A stretch of 64,000 bases of DNA from Furcasterigmium furcatum (Eukaryota > Ascomycota > Sordariomycetes > Glomerellales > Plectosphaerellaceae), in the NCBI GenBank assembly GCA_001599815.1, contig BCIA01000001.1:2422934-2486933 (forward strand), written 5' to 3'. The translations under genes and the position numbers were made by a program. The notes beneath the pieces were generated by a model. It was given only the letters and a program-made list of their open reading frames with translations. It did not search any database and was not told the DNA's origin. Positions 20,792 to 33,243 of this stretch are shown piece after piece. Within the stretch, counting starts at the first letter, position 1. The number at the start of each line of letters is the position of its first letter.

Positions 20792-23450
20792 ATGTGGCGC
20801 CCTCGGATTAATTTCATTACTCTTCACTGTGAGACCCTGGACAGTAGGCAGCTCTTCACACAGGGAGACCCTCTAACACATACCAGACACTTGGATCATA
20901 TTTTGCAGTCTTCTCGGACTCGTCGTGATTTATCCATATGGAAACATCTCCGCCATCGACTCGTTCTTCTTTGGTGCCAGCGCCTCAACCGAGTCAGGTC
21001 TCAACACGTCAGTTCGGAGCCCTCAAGAGTTGATGCTGAAGCTGACGTCTCTTCAGGGTTGATTTGAAAGACCTGAAAACCTACCAACAGCTCTTCGTCT
21101 ACTTCGTCCCTTTGGTAACAAATGTCGGGTTTATCAATGCTGTGGTGGTGGCCGTCCGCCTGTTCTGGTTCGAACGACACATCAAGAAATCTGGTTGGTC
21201 AATTTTGGTGGTTTTCAATACGTGAGACTGACGTTCAGAAGCATCCTTGATGCCAAAGCCGGTTCCCAGTCGAGAATACAGAGACGTAGAGGCTAACACG
21301 CTGCCGGTGAACGACGAAAAGGGGGTGGTCCCCGAATCCCACAAGGAGGATGCCTCAAACGAAGCCAAGCAGCTTTCAGACGAACATGTTGGAGAGAGGT
21401 ATGACACTCTGGGATAAATCTATCACTTTTCGGGATGGTTGACGATCGTAGGTTTACCGATCGCTCTCCAGAGCAGCCGGACGAAAGGCAGACTCCGTGC
21501 GATGAGGGCACCTCTCAAGAGGTTGAGCCAAAACAGGAAACTCGACTCCCAGAAGGTCGTATCACCTTTGCCAAGGATGTCAATATCCCTCGAAACAGCC
21601 CGAGATCCTTGCATATTCCAACACCGAGAGAGCGCGATAGAGGTAGGCCAGGACGGAACTCAGTGGTTGGATCACCGGCAGCTGACACTGCCCAGGCTAT
21701 CCGATTGTTGAGAAAGACGAGAAAGTGCCCAATGAAGGTTGGTAATTTACGCTTCTCTGTGGGACTGCCGACTGACAAACTCTTCAGATGAAGACGAGAT
21801 CAAGCCCGTACAGTCGGCCTCCCGCGTAGACTCAGGGCTGATGCGGAGGCGGCCTTTCAGGCGCGACAGTGGCAGCCTCTCCATGGCCAGGTCAGTCGAA
21901 AGAGCGGCGACCTCCATGTTTATCCTTGGGACGACACCGGTTCGGGAGAGCAGAGAACATTCCCGTTCAATGTCCCGCCCACGCGAGGCCCAGTTGCCCT
22001 ATCTGTCCCGCGAGGTCACGATAGGGAGGAATTCACAGTTCAACAATTTGACTGCTGATGACCGAGAGCGGTTAGGTGGCATTGAGTATCGCGCGCTCAA
22101 GTTGTTATTGAAAGTCGTGTTTGGTATGGAGTCTCTCGGTTCCAGACACGCTCGCGGTTCTCGTCGCTGACGGTGATCACAGGCTTCTTCTTTGGCCTTC
22201 ACGTCCTGGGTACCATTTGCCTGGTACCGTGGATTCACCATGCCCCCCGAAAGTATACCGAATACTTGGCAGAATGCGGGCTAGATGAGACGTGGTGGTG
22301 AGTACTCATGATCTCCCTGACATATCTCCCAGGGGCAGCATATTGACGTCCAGCTTCAGGGCCTTCTACTCGGCCCAGACCATGGCCAACAATCTCGGGT
22401 TTACCCTCACGCCCGACTCGATGATCACCTTTCGAGATGCGACATGGCCGATGCTGGTCATGACATTCCTCGCCTTTGCCGGGAACACATGCTATCCCAT
22501 CATCCTGCGTCTCATTCTCTGGGTGATCTCCAAGGCAGTCCCTCGCAAGTCATCCACGCGGGAGACCCTCCAGTTTCTCCTCGACCATCCGCGGCGCTGC
22601 TATACCCTTCTCTTCCCGAGCCAACCAACATGGATCCTCTTCGGCATCATCTTTGCCCTCAACTTCATCGACGTACTCCTCATCATCTTGCTTGATCTCG
22701 ACAACCCAGAGGTGAACACGCTCGCTGTCGGACCTCGCATCCTCGCAGCCCTCTTCCAAGCTGCGTCTGCCCGGCATACGGGCACCGCGACCTTCAACCT
22801 GGCGGCTGTCAACCCGGGGGTGCAGTTCAGTCTCCTCATCATGATGTACATCGCCGTACTCCCCATCGCCATCAGCATCCGCGCATCAAACACGTACGAG
22901 GAGAAGACGCTGGGCATCTATGCCGACCAGCAGCAGCCACTGGACGAGTCGGACGGCAAGTCGTATCTCATGACGCATATCCGGAACCAGTTCAGTTTCG
23001 ACCTGTGGTACATCTTCCTCGGGACGTTCTGCATCTGCATCGCCGAGGCCGACAGGATCATGGACGCTTCTGATCCGGTAAGAGGTCCCATGATCAAACC
23101 GTCGATGCTCGGTCTGCTAACGTCTCTGCCAGGCCTTTGCGGTATTCCCGGTCTTCTTCGAGGTCGTCTCTGCGTATGGCAATGTCGGCCTCTCGCTAGG
23201 TCATCCGTCCGTGCTCACCTCCTTATCCGGGCAGTTCACGACTTTCAGCAAGGTGGTCATCTGTGCCATGATGATCCGTGGCCGGCACCGTGGGCTACCA
23301 TACGCCCTGGATCACGCGATCATGCTTCCAGGAGAGAGAGGGGGGGCCTCCAGCAGCAGCAGCGATGAGACGCAGGAACGGAGATCCGAGGATAGGGGCA
23401 GACGGGACAGGATTAGCAAGGAAGATCTGAGAATTGATTTGGCCAGCTGA
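20792..23450 (+). CDS. trk1: Trk-type high-affinity potassium transporter
   Basis: Model: ten exons, join(20792..20828, 20887..21007, 21057..21193, 21239..21398, 21452..21642, 21696..21737, 21788..22123, 22183..22297, 22360..23077, 23133..23450), 724 residues, with every phase agreeing. Four pore loops of the Trk fold are visible: ASTESGLNTVDL, NLGFTLTPDSM, SARHTGTATFNL and SAYGNVGLSLG, each with the filter glycine. A long cytoplasmic loop between the first and second pore units (about residues 100-340) is charged, as in fungal Trk1. It contains RITFAKDVNIPR and HIPTPRERDRG. Located in the plasma membrane, it takes up K+ driven by membrane potential. Nine introns make it the most intron-rich gene here. 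The tail after the last helix is short and Ser/Arg-rich. Confidence 0.92.
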
Positions 23451-24115
23451 AATGGAGGATGCGGGGATGACGATGTTGGGCGGGCATTTCGCTCATGGAT
23501 GAGAAAACATGGTCTGTCGGTCTGGTTCAATGAGACGACACCCAATGAGAGGACTAAAGATTCCCGGAGCTCAAACCCATTAACGATTCCTCACGACTGA
23601 CGCGCCGCAACACGAAAATGCGCGACTCCACAAAGGAGATCACGTGCCATCGGATCTAAAATTGTGGGTGGATAACCTCCCCGCCGGCCAATGGGTGGCG
23701 CCCGTCAATCTCGAGCGGCGCTTCAACCATTCCGTTCCGTGGCATCCCTGAAAGATCTCGACAACACCAATTCTTTGACCTCCTCCTCCGACCTGGCCTT
23801 CGCATCCTACAACGCCCAACCTGTCCATCATCGGCGCCGTCAACGCCATCTATTTGGCAAGGCACAGCCTGATCTTCTTTTCCTGTTTTCAGCGCTCGCG
23901 CGCGACTTCCGCCGACGAAGCGGCGTCGAATCTGCCGCCTTCTTCCTCTTCAGCTGGCCCGCTCCTGGTCGCGTGAACCTTTCCCCCAATCCCTTCGCAA
24001 TACCCTCAACAAACCCTATCCCCCACATTGACGCATGATTCCTCATACCAGACATCGCCTACAATCAGGGATGGTCGGAGGCATGGTGAGGCGGTAGAAG
24101 CAGATCCCTCCCACG
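23451..24115. other. Intergenic, promoter region of set1
   Basis: No gene supported. Two ATG codons (about 24071 and 24083) lie just upstream of the set1 start and could act as upstream starts if transcribed. Confidence 0.4.
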
Positions 24116-27100
24116 ATGACGCGCCAGCAGAACGCGGGCTTCGCCCAGTTCTTCCCTGCTGCTCCACGGGCCGCTAGGGATAGGGCCACGGAGCGGGAAA
24201 AGGCGCGGGCAAAGACGCACGAGTCGGCGACAACACATCCTGCCTCGCAACAAGCAGCCAACGCCGGCACCAGTGATACCTCGAATCATCAGAGTCCTGC
24301 GGGCGACGGGTCGCTTCCCAACGGGTCCCAACCCCCGACCGATGATCGCGGCTCTCCTCTGGGAGATACACTACACAATCTCGGCTCCGCGAGCTCCTAT
24401 GCGAGTACGGGCTCGTCTGTCTTCAGTGCCACCGCGCGCCAACACGCTCCCAACGGGACATCCCACATGCCCACAACGAGTCTCACCCCGCTCACCACCA
24501 TTGACTCGCCCTCTCACCCCGGCCAACCAACCACACAGACCAAATCGAACATGTCCGTCTCGCAGTCGAACGATCAACTCGATATCCCTGCTTCGGCGAC
24601 GCTGCCAAACGGCTCGCCCCTTGCTTCATCCTCTCACGTCGGTCGCATCCATGCGCGCGATCCCTCCCGGTCGCGGAAAGGCTTCAAGTGCACATATGAT
24701 CCCAACACCGATCGAATCTCGGCGAAGGATAAGAAGAACGCGAAGCCTGTGATTAAAGAGTTTGGACTGGTACGTCTGATACATAATACCTATACCCATC
24801 CTGAGAGGCGGGGGCGTCATCGCTTGAGTGAGATTTGGCTAATGAGATGAGCAGGACGACGATGACGCCCCCCCTCCAGATCCCCGGCTCGATGAGAACG
24901 GTGGCCACATGGGCTACATAAACACCGACTTCCACCTGCCCAAAGCACGACTTCGGCACGCGCCCTACAACCTCAGACCTTACACCTTCGACGCCAAGAC
25001 GTCACTGGGCCCTGGTCCCCCGACACAAATTGTCGTCATCGGCTTCAACCCTCTCATCAACTTCTCCAGGGTGGCGCAAGCTTTCGCCAACTACGGTAAT
25101 GTCGCGGAAAGCAGCAACAAGATGCACCCGGAGACAGGTAGCTACCTGGGCTTCGCCACTTTTCGCTACAAAGATGCGCCGCCGAGCCGGTCAAGGCCAG
25201 TGCCCGTAAAAGCCATGGACGCCGCTCGTCGTGCCATGCGGGCCATGAACGGGCAGAAGATCGAGTCGCACCCAATCCGAGTCGAGTTCGACCCTGAAGG
25301 CAAGAAGAGTCGTCGCATGTTGGAGGAAATACTCAGAAAAGAAAAGGAGGCGCAAACTACGCAAACATCTCTTACCAGGGCCGTGCCTACCGGCCCACGC
25401 TCGGTCGCACCGACTCCCGCGCCTGGCCCTCCGCTGTTGGCGCCGAGAGGGCCAGCGTCGCAAAGGCCCGCCGTCCCCTTCCCTGCACCGACGCAGGCCA
25501 GCAAAGCCCCGATGCAACCGAAGCAACACATCATTATCGAGAACGAGCCTGTCGCGCCCCAGGTGGCTGCGCATCCCTACATTTTTGTTCCTGGCACCTC
25601 CGTACCCGTCATGTCTACGACAGTGCCACATATGAAGAAGAGACTGAAAGCGTATCAGTTCGACGACATTCGTGTCGACCGAACCGGCTACTTCATTCTT
25701 TTCCCGAACAACCAGAGTGGTCGCGACGAGGCGAAGCGGTGCCAGCGTCTCGCTAAGGGAACTGAGTTTTTCAACTACGAGTTTCACATGCTGCTACGAT
25801 TGCCACCAGATGAATCAGAGACTTCGGTACAGCCGTCATCCAAACGGGCGCCGAGTCCTGAAATACTCCGTAAGACGGAAATCAGGGCTCGCGAGGACAA
25901 GGATCGGCGGCGGCGCGAGGAAGAGAACGACATCGAAGAGGAGAAGCGACAGCGAGCGAAGAACTTCGACCCCGTGCTAGCTGCATGCGAGGTTATTCGC
26001 AAGGAGCTCGCGGAGCACCTTATCAAGCACATCCGCACTCGAGTCGCAGCTCCGGCACTGACCTCCTATCTGAATCCTGCCAACCACACGGCCAACCGCA
26101 GGAAGCTCGGTCTGGAAGATGCCGTTGACAGATCACAGTCTGCTGGTATGGGAGACGAGAGCCCTCGTGTGGGCACTCCCAACTCAGGCGCCGACCCGAT
26201 CGAAAGGCGCACCGGGCGTCTCGAGGTTGCTGCTCTCCCGCGCATTCGCAAGGTCAAGGGCAACCAGAAGAACCTGCAACAGAATCACGCATTGACGGAG
26301 CTGTATGGGAGGAAACGGGCCACGGTAAAGCGGAGCGCCGTTGTGCGTTCTTTGCACCATCGTCTGCAGAGCTTCGATAGCGACGCTGAGTCTGACGATG
26401 ATGGTGACGCCCGTGTTTCCGTCGCCCGCGAGACCGAAGAGCCTGAGTCTCGGCCTCGCAGTCGCATGAGCACAGATGACGAACTGTCTCGAGATGACTT
26501 GGCGTCGTGGGGCCCCGGAGACCGGGACGACGACTCGATGACGGACGTCAGCTTCGCCGTTTCGAAGAAGCGCAAACTCGAGCCTGAAGCCCAGACGGCC
26601 ATCAAGCGACAAAAGAAATCGGACGAGGAGCTTTTCGGTGTCACACTGGACCATATCGAGACGGAACTGCCGGCGACGGACGTGCCCGTTCACGACATAT
26701 CCGAGGAGGCGACCCCTGATGTTGATATTGAAGCGAGAGTTGCCCAATTGGACGCTGCCCCGTTGGCGGCGGGCAAGGCCCTACTCAAGCAAAGGGCCAA
26801 GAGGAAATCCAAGAAGCAAATATTCGAAGAGCGCGAGGCCAAGAAGCAGCTGGAGCCCGAGCGGATCAGGGTGGAAGAAGTGTTTCCTGAGACTGAAGAA
26901 TCCGTTGCGGAGACTGAAGAACCAGTTGAGAAGGTTAAGGTCGAAGAACAACCGGTGCCACAACCACCGGTGAAAATCACGGACTTCGACCTATTCTCTC
27001 ACGATGTCTTGGCAGCGCTCGAGCTTCCAGAGGACTTCACGCTGGATCTTTTCGGTCTCGAGGCAGCCTCTCTGTCGGCCGTGGATGCCCCTGAGATGGC

Positions 27101-28022
27101 CAAGTTGCGCAGGAAGTTCGCCCCCGCGATCGTGGAGGACCCTCTGCAGTGGTTATGGAGGCGTAACCGGGTTCGCGATGTCAACATGGACCCCGCAAGC
27201 AACGAACAGAGGCGCATCGAGGGCTACTATGTCGCCAACGCCACAGGCAGTGCCCGGACGGAAGGCGTCAAGAAGATCCTCAACTCGGAGAAATCCAAGT
27301 ACCTTCCGCATCACATCAAGGTGCAGAAGGCCCGCGAGGCACGGGAGGCGAGGAACAAGAAGGATGGCAAGGACAGCAGCGCGGCAGTGCCTGCTCCTCC
27401 AGCGCCTGCCAAGGGCAACTCCAGAGCCAACCGCGCCAGCAACCGCCGCCACGTCACGCTGCTTCAAGACGAACTGAAGTCCTCGACCGATCCAGACGTC
27501 TTCAAGTTCAATGCACTCAAGAAGCGGAAGAAGCCCGTCAAGTTTGCACGGTCCGCAATTCACAATTGGGGTCTCTACACCGAGGAGAATATCAATAAGG
27601 ACGACATGATCATCGAATACGTGGGAGAACAGGTCCGGCAACAAATCTCGGAGATTCGCGAGAAGAAGTATCTGAAGCAGGGCATGGGCAGCAGCTACCT
27701 GTTCCGCATCGACGAGGACACGGTCATCGACGCCACGAAGAAGGGCGGCATCGCTCGCTTCATCAACCACAGCTGCATGCCCAACTGCACCGCCAAGATC
27801 ATCAAAGTGGATGGCAGCAAGAGAATTGTCATCTATGCGCTCCGCGACATTCCTCGGAGTAAGTTCTTTCGGTGTTGCTTGACCGAGTATGAGAAGATTG
27901 CTGACTTTGTAACTGCAGACGAAGAGTTGACATACGACTACAAGTTTGAACGAGAGATCAACAGCTTGGATCGTATTCCCTGTCTGTGCGGCACGGCGTT
28001 ATGCAAGGGCTTCCTCAACTAA
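24116..28022 (+). CDS. set1: Set1, histone H3 lysine-4 methyltransferase of COMPASS
   Basis: Model: join(24116..24769, 24855..27858, 27919..28022), 1253 residues. The N-terminus is disordered and Ser/Thr/Pro-rich. An RNA-recognition-like domain follows (about 255-350, IVVIGFNPLINFSRVAQAF). A second RNA-binding-type segment (about 450-520) lies near VDRTGYFILFP. The n-SET region is around 930-1010. The SET domain (about 1113-1232) shows HNWGLYTEENI, YVGEQVRQQ, GSSYLFRIDEDTVIDA, RFINHSCMPNC and EELTYDYKFE. The post-SET zinc site is CLCGTALCKGFLN. SAM- and lysine-binding residues are all present. In COMPASS, Set1 makes mono-, di- and trimethyl H3K4 at active genes. The last intron splits the SET domain just before EELTYDYK, with the phase restored (R-N-E-E). 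Confidence 0.97.
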
Positions 28023-28543
28023 GCTCCTTGCTCCTGGGCAGGCGTCGTGGAGGGCGTTGCCGTTTTGACGAAAGTCGGGGGAAACCACTGAGGGTCTGCT
28101 TCATTCAACCTGCGGACCATGGGGTATGCGCTGGCTACCCAACCTCCCTGAATCAGGGACCTCTTCCTTTTTTCTCCCCTTTGGATCATTTGTGCGCTAT
28201 ATAGGCGATTCGCGGGTGGCTGCCGACGGCTGATGCAAGAACATCAGCAGTGTATGATTGGTCTGCTTCTTCGATGCCAGGGAATGGCATCCGGCGTTTT
28301 CGGTTCTGCGGCAGGGCGGAAAAGCGAGTTGCGGCTCCGGCAAGGGATGCCGGGGCCCGTCGCCGTGCCTTTGATGCTAATTTGGGCGACGCTGCCCCTT
28401 GTCTACATATCGTGAGAGGTCCGCGTCGACGTTGAGAGAAAGTTCGACGGGACGAGAGCAGAGCAGAGCAGAGCAGAGGAGGAGAGTAGTTGGCGGGGGT
28501 GGAGGGGCTGAAGCCCCGTGAATGGAGAATTGAGTTGAAGTGA
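28023..28543. other. Intergenic, convergent 3' ends of set1 and the JmjC gene
   Basis: No gene seen. A short tandem run of the AGAGC unit (about five copies) lies at 28454-28479. Confidence 0.4.
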
Positions 28544-29738
28544 TCAACTGCGTGCCTCCTTTCGTGATGCCTGTGCCTGGTCTCGTAGACTCAGGGTCCT
28601 GACGAAGTTGCTGAGCGGGAACAAGGGGCCGCTGAATTCCATATCGTACCTGGAAGGTCAGTCAGTAAGAGTCTCTTCGCCACTTTTGAGTATAGGCAAA
28701 TACCAGTAGTTGACGGCGAGAACGAAGCCCTCATCGTCCGCAGTGCAGAATTGAGATACTTTGTGATACCACATGGCGGGGAGATACAGCATATCCCCGG
28801 GCTCAAGGACCACTTCCATCGGATCGGCGAGGTGAGAGTACGGCGTGGCGTTCACCTCCGGGCTGTCCGGGTCCCACGTCGCGAAGGGGACGTCTTCGGC
28901 GCCCTCGTCGAGGCTGAGATGCAGGCCGTTGTCTGACGTGCCGGCAGCTGTGTCTTGTGGGGTTGCACGGCGGTAGGTGGCGGCGCGGAGGGGCCGCTCG
29001 GCGACGCATGGCTGGCAGAGGGGCGGGAGGAGGACGAAGCGTTTGCGGCCGCGGAGCTGGACGTATATGTTCTCGTAGTTGTCCTTGTGGAGAGCCGTGG
29101 TGGCGCGGGCGTTGCCGATCCATAGGTTGAGGGCGTCGGGTTGTTGCTGGTCAAGGGCGATGCGGGCAAAGGGGATGGAGGTGGGGAGGTGGTTGAGGGA
29201 GAAAAGGGCTGCGTATTCGTTGCGGAGGTTGTCGTTTTGGGTCTGGGCGTAGAGCACTTCTTGGCTGGTACCGGAGGATTCAGGGGCGGTGCCGAGGTCG
29301 GCTTTGGTTTGGCTGATGATGGTGGAGAGGAATGAATCGAAGGGCTGGTCTTCTTCGTGAGGCTTGGAGAGGGTGAGGGTGCCGTCTTGAAGTGGTGTTG
29401 GGGCGTCAGCGTTGCTGGTGATGTCGTTAGCCGGGAGAAGAATGGGGGATGGGCATGTGCTGAGGGCGCGCGGGAGACGCTCACCCGAAGGGAGTCACGG
29501 CGACGTTGACTTGTTGTTCAGCGAGGGTGTTGATGAGAAAGTCGGCATCCCATGTCTGGAAAGCCTTCCAGTCTGTGGCGGCTTTGCGAACTACAAAGGG
29601 TGTGTTGCGGGCAACATGTCTCATGAACTCGAGGGGACTCGGATCTTCATGGAGTTCTTCGATCACCGAGGCATTGAGCTCGTTGTAGTTGGTTATGAGC
29701 TCGGCGACGGGATCGTCCGTTGAGAACTGGAGCTCCAT
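28544..29738 (-). CDS. JmjC-domain hydroxylase, JMJD7-like
   Basis: Model: complement(28544..28649, 28704..29414, 29485..29738), 356 residues with two introns in agreeing phase. The cupin/JmjC core carries the iron ligands His194 and Asp196 in TALHKDNYENIYVQ and His302 in MWYHKVSQ. KRFVLLPP follows the first pair, as in the JMJD7 / phospholipase-A2-neighbour family, and the N-terminal VTPFGNADAP is also family-typical. JMJD7 enzymes are Fe(II)/2-oxoglutarate dioxygenases. The animal member hydroxylates lysine in DRG GTPases and has also been reported to clip histone tails. The fungal substrate is unknown. Cytosolic or nuclear, as no targeting signal is seen. Confidence 0.88.
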
Positions 29739-30006
29739 CTCTGGAGAGGCAGGTAGGTGGTGGTGATATTATGGCTCAGGGGCAAGAGTCTGGGTTGATT
29801 GAGTGAGAATCTCGGCTCATGTGGCATGAGATCAACGAGCCTGAGGTCAGTTCGGGACGAACATCCCCACTGCTTGCACCGAAGCTTCGGCAGAGACCCA
29901 CTAATACTGGCAGCAAGTGAAAGCACTGGCACTCATCAACGTCAAATCATCTGGAGTTTCACGACACCTCTTCTATTCTTCCACTGCCAGCCCTGCCATC
30001 CACGGT

Positions 30007-32043
30007 TCACGAAGACTCATCTCTACGCACCTGGCCCTCATTTACAGTCCTAGTCTCACCAGAAACGCGCTTATCTGCCTCAGCTTCCTCACGCCATCCA
30101 TCCCGCAGAGGGACCTCTTCGACAGTCGTCCTGCTCTTCCCGTTGGCTTCCAGCAGCTGGCGGTGCATCTCGAGCAGGTCCCGTTCGCCCCAGGCAGCAG
30201 CAGCAGGCCCCTTTCTAAAACGACGGGCCAACGTCGGAATGAACTGCTCAAGGACTATGAGCAGCACGGCGAGGAAGAGAAACGCCAGCAGTCCTGCGAA
30301 GTGGAAGTTCTTGAACGAGGCGTTCTGCACCCGTTGAGACGAACAGATGAGCTTCTCGATGTCAGACCTGCCAGAAGACAGGACGGGCAACATGTTTACT
30401 AGACCCGGCAAAGTCGGGTCTGGGGGGCCCGTCGCCACCCGGATCAGTTCCAGCTGCAGTTTGGCGAGGCCGATGTCGAACCAGTACGCCACCTCCTTCT
30501 TCCACTGATCGTCGGGCAGAGGGTGCTGAAACCCTTCCAGAATGCCCGGGAACTTCTTTGCCAGGAGCGCCTCAGGACCGAGGACCTTCACAAGGGTTCC
30601 CATGTCGCCCGCGCTTTCGAGCGCCCACACCATTGTCACCAGCGTCGCGAATTGGCGGCTGGAGAGCCCCAGTTCCTTTGTTGCGTTGGTCGGGTCGAAA
30701 AAGTCCCCCAGGCCCGCTGCCTTAGTCCACTTTTTGGAGACGGGGTTTCCGAAGGCATACTGGTCTACGCATCCTATGGCCGTGATCTGGTGGTCCGGCC
30801 AGAAGTATCCGGCATGCATCGTCAGGGGCCGCGTGGCCGAGAAGAAAGGGTCGCGGCATCCCTTCTCCGACGTGGATCCGATGGCAATCAGATTGTTGTT
30901 CAGAAACATGACCGAGACGTCGGCATCGGGGCGCCGTAACTCAGGGATGGGTTCGAAAAGTGAACTGAAGGCGCTCCCGCTCTGCGATCTGCTCCAGAAG
31001 GACCTTTACTCTGGGTCAGCTTTCGCACTCTGCCTGACCGCCCCTGGACAAAACGAGTGAACCTACTGAAGGGTATAGTGCGGCCCGGTCGTGATCTTAT
31101 AGTGGCTGACCGCAACCGTGTGGTTCTGCCGCTTGTTCGCTCGTCCGAAAAAGACTGCCGTCCTCTCCTCCCCTGGCAAGTCGCCTTCTAACACGCGGGT
31201 GAAATTAGAAACGGCCAGAGGAGAGCATGTCATCGTCCTCTGCAGCAAGACGCGCCCATCAGGAGGGGAGTTGATGCCGAGGTGTTCGTGCGAGTCGATA
31301 TCTTCCGTCTGTATAATGACCGCAGGAAGCTTCTCGGAGGTGGTCTGAGAGACAAGGCACATGTCGTCGTCGAAGGGACAGGCGCCACCGGTCCAGGCGA
31401 GCTTTGACAGGCGACGCTGCACGTTGTGCTCGTCACACAGCGAGGAGGGTGCGTTGTTGAGGTAGCAGCTGTCCGTGTAGGCGACCGCCTCCCATGTCTT
31501 GTTCGTCATGGCTGTTGTCGCCGTCACCTCATTGTCGCTGATCGGGGCAGCCCAAAAGCCGCAGTTCGGACTATGAACCAGGGCCTCCGTGCCCTGGCTG
31601 TCGACAAGGCTCATAGAAAGCAGCGGAGGAAAGGCGGCCAGAAACACGCCTGCGCTCAAGAAGGCAATGACGACGGTACTCCAGGTGAGTCGCCATCCAC
31701 TACGCCCGGGGCCGTGCCGATTTTCATACTGCAATTTGATGAATTCGCAGCCAACGCCCAAGGGACCCCCTTCGTTGCGAAGAACCACCTGCTGCTGGAG
31801 AAACAGGGGGTTCTGAGGGTCTTTGACTACCCTGTCGCGGAAGCATGACCACGCGAAGGCTATCAAGCGCCAGACGCTGGTCATGACGAATGCGACGAGC
31901 AGACCGATGAAGATGTTGACCATGTCAGCCTGGTCCTTTTGGACGGTGATCCGGCCTCCTCCGGCCGCACCCCCGTCCCAGTTCGTCCAGGGCCGTCGGT
32001 ATACGTGCTCGGACGGCACGAAGAAGTTGGAGTTTGGCGACAT
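30007..32043 (-). CDS. Fungal polytopic membrane protein of unknown function
   Basis: Model: complement(30007..31003, 31067..32043), 657 residues. The single intron uses donor GTAGGT and an AAG acceptor. The nearby CAG acceptor would put the reading frame into a stop. Membrane segments: one near residues 40-65 (MVNIFIGLLVAFVMTSVWRL), one near 120-140 (STVVIAFLSAGVFLAAFPPLL) and one late (FHFAGLLAFLFLAVLLIVLEQF, about 555-575). Between the second and third lies a large probably extracytoplasmic domain with several Cys and Asn-X-Thr sites (NKT, NFT, NHT). The layout (FEPIPELRRPDADVSVMFL) matches a family widespread in Sordariomycetes with no assigned role. A TATATA lies about 85 bases upstream of the ATG. 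Confidence 0.75.
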
Positions 32044-32126
32044 GGTTGACGACCGTTGGGAATTCCCTCTGCAACACTGATCCTGATAGAGTGCGTGGCA
32101 GGCCGAAAAGCCAGCAGCCTGGTGTC

Positions 32127-32132
32127 TATATA
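32127..32132 (-). promoter_or_regulatory. TATA-like box of the orphan membrane protein gene
   Basis: TATATA about 85 bases upstream of the start codon at 32043, read on the minus strand. Called from position and sequence only. Confidence 0.3.
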
Positions 32133-33206
32133 CGTTGGCCTAGGTACTTGTAATCGTAGCTGGCGATGCCCAGACCGCACTACCCATGCTGGAGGCCGCT
32201 GCGCCGGCAGCAGCAGTTCCTACTGGTAGATGGTACGTGGCGAGGCTGCGATGTTCCTCCGTCCAGGGTCCAGTATTGGTGGTTCAGGGGCACGGCTCAC
32301 CCAGCTGAAGACGCCTCCGGAGCGCCACAATGCACCATTATCGCAGCTATCCGTGAGGGACCTGTCAGTGCGCTCCAACTGAGGCTTCCTGCCAGCATGG
32401 CGCCCCAACACCTGGCGCAACTGCTGGGAAAGAGGTTTGGAACACGGAAGGATTATGTTTTTCTACTTCTTCCTGGCGCACCTATGCACCACTCACCGGC
32501 CGGTGAGGTCCGGCCCTCGTCCGGAAGTGGACCCACTCTTGGTGCCGTAGGTTCGGGCGAGGGCGTCGGAGACCAGTTCTCAATAACGGTAAGCCATGAT
32601 TCAAGGGAAGGCGTTTTCTCGACATCTAATAAAAACATCCCATAATAGGAAGATGGTATGTGAGGGTCAGCGTATGCTTTTGCCAGGCATTCTCGCACAT
32701 GGCACCGTTCCTTCTATCCCTTCCTACTCTGTTTCGGACGGGCTACGAAACAGGATGAATTAGCGAGAGTCAATATGTTCCAGGTAATGAAATCCGGATT
32801 AGTAACCACCACCATGATGCGCCGGTGATCTGTGCCGTGTTTTGTTTGTTTCAGCCGGTGATCTGGAAGATGGCCGGCCCAGCTATGATGCCGTCCGGGT
32901 ATGTTGCCCTTGAATTATCTCTAATCAAGCAAGAGGCCAACCCAATTTCTTGGGGTTGACAGAGAGGTCATCTCGATTTTCATAGGCTCGATTTGACGCC
33001 CGTTGGTCGAGGTTGCTATTCCGAAGGGGCCGTCTTTTCTGCGATCCTTTCGCCTGGCTTACATTCCTTCAATGCCACAGGAAGAGACGGAGCTTCTCAA
33101 GACTGAGGTGGAAGAATCAATGTTTGTCCACTGGCAATCTGTCAAAAAAAAAAACCCGAATTGCGCCCTTCACACAGCTCCTTCCCCCCATCCCCCTACT
33201 GTACAG

Positions 33207-33243
33207 AGGTACCTAAGTACTCACTTACAGTACTTGAGTACCT
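33207..33243. repeat. Imperfect inverted repeat built on GGTACCT / AGTACCT
   Basis: AGGTACCTAAGTACT at 33207-33221 is matched in inverse by AGTACTTGAGTACCT at 33229-33243, with a 7-base spacer. It could fold as a hairpin. The GGTACCT core recurs in other intergenic regions (near 54340 and 60314). Confidence 0.5.
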
